The notes under the pieces: model-generated
Seen by the model: the letters and a program-made list of their open reading frames with translations, nothing else
The model's database searches: none
Told to the model about the DNA's origin: nothing
In this document: one piece after another, positions 54,115-58,666 of the stretch
Position numbering within the stretch: position 1 is the first letter of the stretch
How the letters are laid out: each line of letters opens with the position of its first letter
Assembly: GCA_024640955.1 (NCBI GenBank)
Contig: JAHEDZ010000004.1
Span: forward strand, 53,374 to 112,039
Direction of reading: 5' to 3'
From: Oceanospirillaceae bacterium
Lineage (GTDB): Bacteria; Pseudomonadota; Gammaproteobacteria; Pseudomonadales; Balneatricaceae
Length of the DNA stretch: 58,666 nucleotides
Made by a program: the position numbers and the translations under genes

Positions 54115-54423
54115 CTTTCCAAGACGGGTGGCGAGCATGACGTTGCCCTCGGCGCGCAGCAGGCCTTTCATGTAGGCGCTCATACCATCCTGCTCGCCCA
54201 TAATCACGTTGACTAACGTCTCTTCATTGAGTCGTAGCGTGATATCTGGGTCTTTGTGCTGACCCCAAGCGGCAGTCAACTGCTGCTGACGCACATCGAG
54301 ATAGAAGGAGTCAGCATCCTCCAACGTAAACTGGAACACCGCCTCGATACCTGAGGCGTTATCGGCATTGAATCGCTCGGTTAACTTAGCGAAGATACGC
54401 TGAACATTTATCTCTTGTGACAT
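54100..54423 (-). CDS. SCP2 sterol-binding-domain protein
   Basis: The 107-aa protein is a single SCP2 domain: FQFTLEDADSFYLDV, then DPDITLRLNEETLVNVIMGEQDGMSAYMKGLLRAEGN, the typical helix that lines the lipid pocket. Bacterial stand-alone SCP2 proteins bind lipids or fatty acyl groups, but their role is unclear. It is convergent with nudC and divergent from sohB. Confidence 0.88.
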   Translation of the reverse strand: MSQEINVQRIFAKLTERFNADNASGIEAVFQFTLEDADSFYLDVRQQQLTAAWGQHKDPDITLRLNEETLVNVIMGEQDGMSAYMKGLLRAEGNVMLATRLGKLFKR

Positions 54424-54507
54424 CTTTTACTTCTAGAGTTGGCGGTAATTTGCGGCCTCTATGGTAACCTACCCCAAACTGTATCTACAGCATTGACTGA
54501 GGATTGA

Positions 54508-55569
54508 ATGACCGAATTTTTGATCGAGTATGGACTCTTTTTAGCAGAGACAACCACCATCGTAATTGCAATTGCGGTGGTGGTTTCTTTGATTGCGGGT
54601 GCGGCGGCACGACGCAAACAGGATCGCGATGGCGAGATTCAGGTACTCTCTCTGAATGAGCACTTTGAGGATATGCAGCATGCACTCGAGGACTCCGTTC
54701 TAGATGAGTTTCGCCTAAAGCAGATGGTTAAAGAGGAGAAGAAGCGCGACAAGGCTGAAGCTAAAGAGCGCAAAAAAGCGGCCAAAAAAGGCGAGGATGA
54801 GCCTGATCGTAAGCGCATTTATGTGCTCGATTTTGACGGGGATATTCACGCCTCTGATGCGGAAACGATGCGCCAAGAAGTGAGTGCTATTCTCAGTCTG
54901 GCCCGTGAAGAGGATGAGGTCGTTGTACGCCTTGAGAGCCCGGGTGGGCTGGTGCACAGTTACGGCTTTGCCGCCTCTCAGTTAGAACGCATCCGCCGAC
55001 GCAAGATTCCGCTAACCATCTGTGTCGACAAAGTGGCTGCGAGTGGTGGTTATATGATGGCTTGTATCGCTAATAAATTGCTTGCGGCTCCTTTCGCACT
55101 GATCGGTTCGATCGGTGTGGTCGCGCAGATCCCTAACTTCCATCGCCTGTTACAGCGTAATGATGTTGATTATGAGGTGCTAACGGCCGGTGAATACAAA
55201 CGCACGCTTACGATGTTTGGCGAGAACACTGAAGCGGGGCGCAAGAAGTTTGTGGAAGAGCTTGAGGATACCCACGACCTGTTCAAGCAGTTTGTCAGTG
55301 AATATCGCCCCAACCTTGAGATTGAGAAGGTGGCTACCGGAGAAGTTTGGTTTGGCCGACGCGCCGTTGAGAATGGCCTCATTGATGGCATCGAGACCTC
55401 GGATGACTACTTGTTTAACGCAGTCGATGAGGCTGATATCTACAAAGTGACTTATGAAGAGAAACGCTCCCTGCAGGAGAAACTTCAGGGAATGGGTGTC
55501 AGCATGGTCGATGCGAGCATCGGTAAACTCTGGTCGCGCCTCACACAGAGTCGTTTCTGGGCGCGTTGA
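54508..55569 (+). CDS. sohB: SohB-type inner-membrane peptidase (S49)
   Basis: The 353-aa protease has an N-terminal helix (about 18-33), a charged Lys/Glu-rich linker (about 70-98) and an S49 catalytic domain. Ser nucleophile lies in VAASGGYMMAC and the general-base Lys in GEYKRTLTMFG; RLESPGGLVHSYG is the substrate-binding loop. It resembles E. coli SohB, thought to degrade membrane or periplasmic fragments. ykuD overlaps its stop. Confidence 0.94.
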   Translation: MTEFLIEYGLFLAETTTIVIAIAVVVSLIAGAAARRKQDRDGEIQVLSLNEHFEDMQHALEDSVLDEFRLKQMVKEEKKRDKAEAKERKKAAKKGEDEPDRKRIYVLDFDGDIHASDAETMRQEVSAILSLAREEDEVVVRLESPGGLVHSYGFAASQLERIRRRKIPLTICVDKVAASGGYMMACIANKLLAAPFALIGSIGVVAQIPNFHRLLQRNDVDYEVLTAGEYKRTLTMFGENTEAGRKKFVEELEDTHDLFKQFVSEYRPNLEIEKVATGEVWFGRRAVENGLIDGIETSDDYLFNAVDEADIYKVTYEEKRSLQEKLQGMGVSMVDASIGKLWSRLTQSRFWAR

Positions 55570-56054
55570 TGGCGCAGCAGCGAATCGAAGTCTCTATCGC
55601 TGAGCAGAGCATGAAACTGCTCAGTGATGAACAGCTGATTGCGCACTGGTCGATATCAACGGCTAGCGCGGGTGCAGGGCAGCAGCAGGGTAGCGGTTGT
55701 ACGCCGACCGGCCTGCATCGAATCCGCATCAAAATAGGTGAGGATGAGCCGGAAAATACGGTGTTTGTCGGTCGCAGAGCAACTGGCGAAGTCTACTCGC
55801 CTGAGCTTGCTGCCCAATATCCAGAGCGCGACTGGATACTCACCCGAATACTCTGGTTACAGGGGCTGGAGTGGGGCCATAACCGTGGGGGTTGCGTCGA
55901 TAGCCTCAAACGCTATATCTACATACACGGCACACCGGATACAGAGCCGATGGGGCAGCCTGCATCGCACGGCTGTATCCGTATGCGAAACACTGATCTG
56001 CTGCAGCTTTTCGAGCAGGTCGACACCCAGACACTGGTAAGGATCGAAGAATGA
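55569..56054 (+). CDS. L,D-transpeptidase (YkuD domain)
   Basis: The 161-aa protein is little more than a YkuD catalytic domain with active-site His and Cys in HGTPDTEPMGQPASHGCIRMRN-type segment (SHGCIRM near residue 137). Such enzymes make 3-3 peptidoglycan crosslinks or attach lipoproteins. No signal peptide or membrane helix is visible, which is unusual; the next gene, nagZ, is a cytosolic peptidoglycan-recycling enzyme, so it may act on cytosolic muropeptides. ATG 55569 overlaps the sohB stop by one base. Confidence 0.88.
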   Translation: MAQQRIEVSIAEQSMKLLSDEQLIAHWSISTASAGAGQQQGSGCTPTGLHRIRIKIGEDEPENTVFVGRRATGEVYSPELAAQYPERDWILTRILWLQGLEWGHNRGGCVDSLKRYIYIHGTPDTEPMGQPASHGCIRMRNTDLLQLFEQVDTQTLVRIEE

Positions 56055-57073
56055 CAACTGGCGCGCTGATGCTCGATATCGCGGGCACTGAATTGACGAC
56101 CGCTGAAGCTAAACAGCTAAAACGGCCTGAGGTGGGTGGCCTAATTCTGTTTGCCCGCAACTACGAGTCGCCAGCTCAGCTGCGCACGCTGATGGTGGGG
56201 ATTCGCGCAATTCGTCCCGATCTTCTGGTTGCTGTCGATCAAGAGGGCGGGCGGGTCCAGCGCTTCAAAGAGGGTTTTACCCGTTTGCCGCCGATGGCGG
56301 TACTGGGGCAGCTCTGGCAGCAGGATTCTGGCAGCGCTATCGCGCAGGCGCACGAGATGGGCTGGTTGTTGGCCACCGAGCTACGCGAATATGATATCGA
56401 TCTGAGCTTTGCCCCGGTATTGGATATGGACTACGGCGTCTCCAGTGTTATTGGCGACCGAGCTTTCGCTGCCTCTACTGCGGGCGTAGAGCAGTTAGCG
56501 GGTGCTTTGATGTCGGGTATGCATGAAGCAGGCATGGCGGCCACGGGTAAACACTTCCCCGGGCATGGCGCAGTGGAGGTCGATTCGCACCATGGCCTGC
56601 CCGTGGATGAGCGTCCGTTTGCTCAGATTGAAGCTCAGGATATCCGCCCCTTCAGCGCGCTTATTCGGCGCGGACTGGATGCGATTATGCCTGCACATAT
56701 TCAGTACACTCAGGTCTGCTCTCAGCCAGCCGGCTTCTCGGAGTTCTGGCTGCAACGTCAGCTGCGTGAAGCGCTGCGCTTTGATGGCGTGATCTTTAGC
56801 GATGATCTGAGCATGGAGGGGGCGGCCGCAGTGGGCTCTTACGCTAAACGTGCCGAGGCTGCTCTGACTGCTGGTTGTGACATGGTGTTGGTGTGTAACG
56901 CACCCCGGGCTGCAACCGAAGTACTTAACTTTCTTGCTACAAGCAATGAACCCACTTCGTACCGGATCGCTCGTATGCGCGCTCGGCCAAAACGCCAGGC
57001 TGACCCTGAACGTTTGGCGCGGGCTCGTACCTTGGCTGCCTCACTTGTAGCGATGTCGGAGAGCGCAGCATGA
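56051..57073 (+). CDS. nagZ: beta-N-acetylhexosaminidase NagZ
   Basis: The 340-aa GH3 enzyme (E. coli 341) removes N-acetylglucosamine from anhydromuropeptides in cytosolic cell-wall recycling and yields signals for AmpC induction. VDQEGGRVQRFKEGFT, GKHFPGHG, the catalytic His loop VDSHHGLP and nucleophile Asp in IFSDDLSM are present. It overlaps the transpeptidase stop by four bases and the MscS gene by four. Confidence 0.96.
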   Translation: MTTGALMLDIAGTELTTAEAKQLKRPEVGGLILFARNYESPAQLRTLMVGIRAIRPDLLVAVDQEGGRVQRFKEGFTRLPPMAVLGQLWQQDSGSAIAQAHEMGWLLATELREYDIDLSFAPVLDMDYGVSSVIGDRAFAASTAGVEQLAGALMSGMHEAGMAATGKHFPGHGAVEVDSHHGLPVDERPFAQIEAQDIRPFSALIRRGLDAIMPAHIQYTQVCSQPAGFSEFWLQRQLREALRFDGVIFSDDLSMEGAAAVGSYAKRAEAALTAGCDMVLVCNAPRAATEVLNFLATSNEPTSYRIARMRARPKRQADPERLARARTLAASLVAMSESAA

Positions 57074-58176
57074 ATCTTCTCCTAAGCTGGATGCTGGATC
57101 CGCTGTTTGTGCTGATACCCGCTCTGCAGGTTTACTCCTGGGCTTTTCAGGGGCTACTGATTCTGCTGTTCACGGGCATCATAGGGCTGTTGGTTAATGC
57201 CCTATTGGCGCGTATCGTCCGTCGTCTCGGTCAGGGACATCCGCGCTGGAGCGAGCTAATCCTGGATGGGATTCGTCGGCCCCTGTCAGTCTTGGTCTGG
57301 GTTGTAGGCATCACGCTGTCGTTGCAGATTGCCGCTAAAGCCCTCGATGATATTACTCTTGATGCCGCGGAACACTTTCGCAGCATTGCCTACATTCTGC
57401 TGATCGCCTGGGCGCTGATTCGTTTGGTGTCGCGTATAGAGGCGCGTTTGGTTCAGGGTGAAGCAGGCAAGCCTGGGATGGATCGTACCACGGCCGATGC
57501 GATCGCTAAGCTGATTCGACTCAGCGTGTTGGTGATGTCGGGGCTGGCTCTGCTGCAAAACCTCGGTGTCAGTATCTCCGGTATTCTCGCCTTTGGTGGT
57601 GTCGGTGGTTTGGCTGTCGGTTTTGCGGCTAAAGACCTGTTAGCCAATTTCTTCGGTGGACTGATGATCTATATGGACCGTCCGTTCAAGGTTGGCGACT
57701 GGATTCGCTCACCGGATAAAGAGATTGAGGGTACCGTTGAGGAGATCGGTTGGCGCCTAACGCGCATCCGCACCTTTGATCAGCGCCCACTCTATGTACC
57801 TAACTCGACCTTCGCCAATATCGCGGTTGAGAACCCTTCGCGCATGACCAACCGTCGGATCTACGAGACCATTGGTGTGCGCTATGATGATGCTGCCCAG
57901 GTTGAAGCCATTGTTTCGGGTATCAAGTCGATGTTGGAACAGCACGTGGATATCGATCAGGCGCAGACACTGATCGTTAACCTCAACCGTTTTGGTCCTT
58001 CATCACTGGATATACTGGTCTACACCTTTACCAAGACCACGGTTTGGGTGGAGTTCCATAAGATAAAACAGGATGTGTTGTTGAAAATAATGGATGTGAT
58101 TACCGAACATGGCGCTGAGGTCGCGTTCCCAACGCAGACCGTTCATCTTGCATCAACTCCGGAGCCAGAGGGGTAG
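57070..58176 (+). CDS. MscS-family mechanosensitive channel
   Basis: The 368-aa protein has about five predicted helices and an MscS core: pore helix region AFGGVGGLAVGFAAKDLLANFFGG (about residues 178-202), then MIYMDRPFKVGDWI and the beta domain with PNSTFANIAVENPSRM. C-terminal alpha/beta domain follows. It should relieve hypo-osmotic pressure. It is larger than E. coli MscS (286 aa), with extra N-terminal helices. Its ATG overlaps nagZ. Confidence 0.93.
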   Translation: MNLLLSWMLDPLFVLIPALQVYSWAFQGLLILLFTGIIGLLVNALLARIVRRLGQGHPRWSELILDGIRRPLSVLVWVVGITLSLQIAAKALDDITLDAAEHFRSIAYILLIAWALIRLVSRIEARLVQGEAGKPGMDRTTADAIAKLIRLSVLVMSGLALLQNLGVSISGILAFGGVGGLAVGFAAKDLLANFFGGLMIYMDRPFKVGDWIRSPDKEIEGTVEEIGWRLTRIRTFDQRPLYVPNSTFANIAVENPSRMTNRRIYETIGVRYDDAAQVEAIVSGIKSMLEQHVDIDQAQTLIVNLNRFGPSSLDILVYTFTKTTVWVEFHKIKQDVLLKIMDVITEHGAEVAFPTQTVHLASTPEPEG

Positions 58177-58181
58177 CGGGG

Positions 58182-58666
58182 ATGCCTGACTACCTGAGCC
58201 CCTATTCACTAGACGTTCAACAACAGGCTAACGCCATGCTCGACTCCAATCGAGCGGGGGCATGGCTGCTAAAGCGTTACCCTCAAGCGCATCCATTCAG
58301 CTCAGAGCGCGCACTATACGACTATGCGCAACAGATCAAAAACCAGCATATGCGTAGCTCTTCACCGATATCTAAGGTGATCTACGACGACAAAATTCAT
58401 GTGATCAACAACGCATTGGGTTTACACACGTTCGTATCACGTGTGCAGGGGAAAAAGCTGAAAGCAAAGAATGAGATCAGGATTAGCTCGCTATTTCGCG
58501 CGATGCCCGAGCCTTTCTTGCGTATGATCCTAGCGCACGAGCTGGCACATCTCCGTGAGAAAGAGCACAACAAAGCCTTCTACAAGCTCTGTACCTATAT
58601 GGAGCCGGATTATCACCAGCTAGAGTTTGAGGTGCGCCTCTATCTCGCGCACCTAGAGCGCTACGG
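58182..58666 (+). CDS. M48/YgjP-like zinc metallopeptidase, partial at window end
   Basis: Starting at ATG 58182, five bases after the MscS stop, the frame stays open to the end of the window (161 codons). HELAHLREKEHNKAF (about residues 126-140) is an HExxH zinc motif with the downstream His typical of the YgjP/DUF45-like metallopeptidases; a helix ending in CTYMEPDYHQLE follows. The N-terminal 110 residues have YPQAHPFSSERALYDYAQQI and a VIYDDKIHVINNALG strand. The stop codon lies outside the window. Confidence 0.82.
   Translation, partial: MPDYLSPYSLDVQQQANAMLDSNRAGAWLLKRYPQAHPFSSERALYDYAQQIKNQHMRSSSPISKVIYDDKIHVINNALGLHTFVSRVQGKKLKAKNEIRISSLFRAMPEPFLRMILAHELAHLREKEHNKAFYKLCTYMEPDYHQLEFEVRLYLAHLERY

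Overview
The window reads as chromosomal DNA of a free-living, probably marine, gammaproteobacterium of the Oceanospirillales type. This is inferred from the housekeeping block thrS-infC-rpmI-rplT-pheS-pheT-ihfA-merR-tRNA-Pro, from NhaB, RapA, SohB and NagZ, from a DNA polymerase II resembling the enterobacterial enzyme, and from several organic-acid transporters. GC content looks moderate (low to mid 50s by eye) with a few AT-richer patches. I see no rRNA, IS element, prophage or CRISPR array.

Layout. 1-4838: two mevalonate-pathway genes (mvk, mvaD), polB and a membrane-anchored retropepsin-like protease. 4936-13336: an accessory catabolic region with an FMN 2-hydroxyacid dehydrogenase divergent from a GntR/FCD regulator, a tripartite tricarboxylate (TctCBA-type) transporter bracketed by two copies of a palindrome, a TauD-family dioxygenase, a MarR regulator, a class II aldolase and a 3-mercaptopyruvate-type sulfurtransferase. 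13431-17188: an antitoxin/RelE-ParE-type toxin pair, then a membrane hybrid histidine kinase with a CheY-like partner. 17221-17812: the two halves of a uracil-DNA-glycosylase-like protein encoded in permuted order. 17997-24798: gabD, then a DcuS/CitA-type two-component system that runs directly into pfkA, then a flavin monooxygenase with a Dabb-type barrel protein.

24853-32430: translation and nucleoid genes, with a thrS leader that looks like the E. coli translational operator, infC with an ATC start, and a tRNA-Pro(GGG). 32432-32880: a 16-bp copy of the tRNA 3' end and a dense run of small hairpins. 32927-40878: exporters, a dioxygenase/DoxX pair next to a decayed LysR gene, rhodanese, TehA- and MarC-type membrane proteins, an AhpD-like enzyme, several very small ORFs and an orphan 107-aa protein. 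40957-45652: a GGDEF(degenerate)-EAL protein divergent from a bufferin-type operon (DUF2282 precursor, DUF692, DUF2063, DoxX). 46152-58666: pheA, trmH, rapA, a PqiA-like protein, a decayed GGDEF/EAL gene, nhaB, nudC, an SCP2 protein, sohB, an L,D-transpeptidase, nagZ, an MscS channel and a partial M48/YgjP-like metallopeptidase.

Working together. The bufferin operon is the best-defined specialised system: an exported Cys-rich peptide, its DUF692/DUF2063 modification pair and a DoxX membrane protein, preceded by an ECF-like promoter. The 4.9-13.3 kb region is probably a catabolic unit for a small carboxylated compound, perhaps sulfur-containing; its substrate cannot be read from sequence. The strongest oddities are the permuted split glycosylase, the hairpin array beside tRNA-Pro, and very small membrane-protein ORFs in a gap that would normally be left blank.
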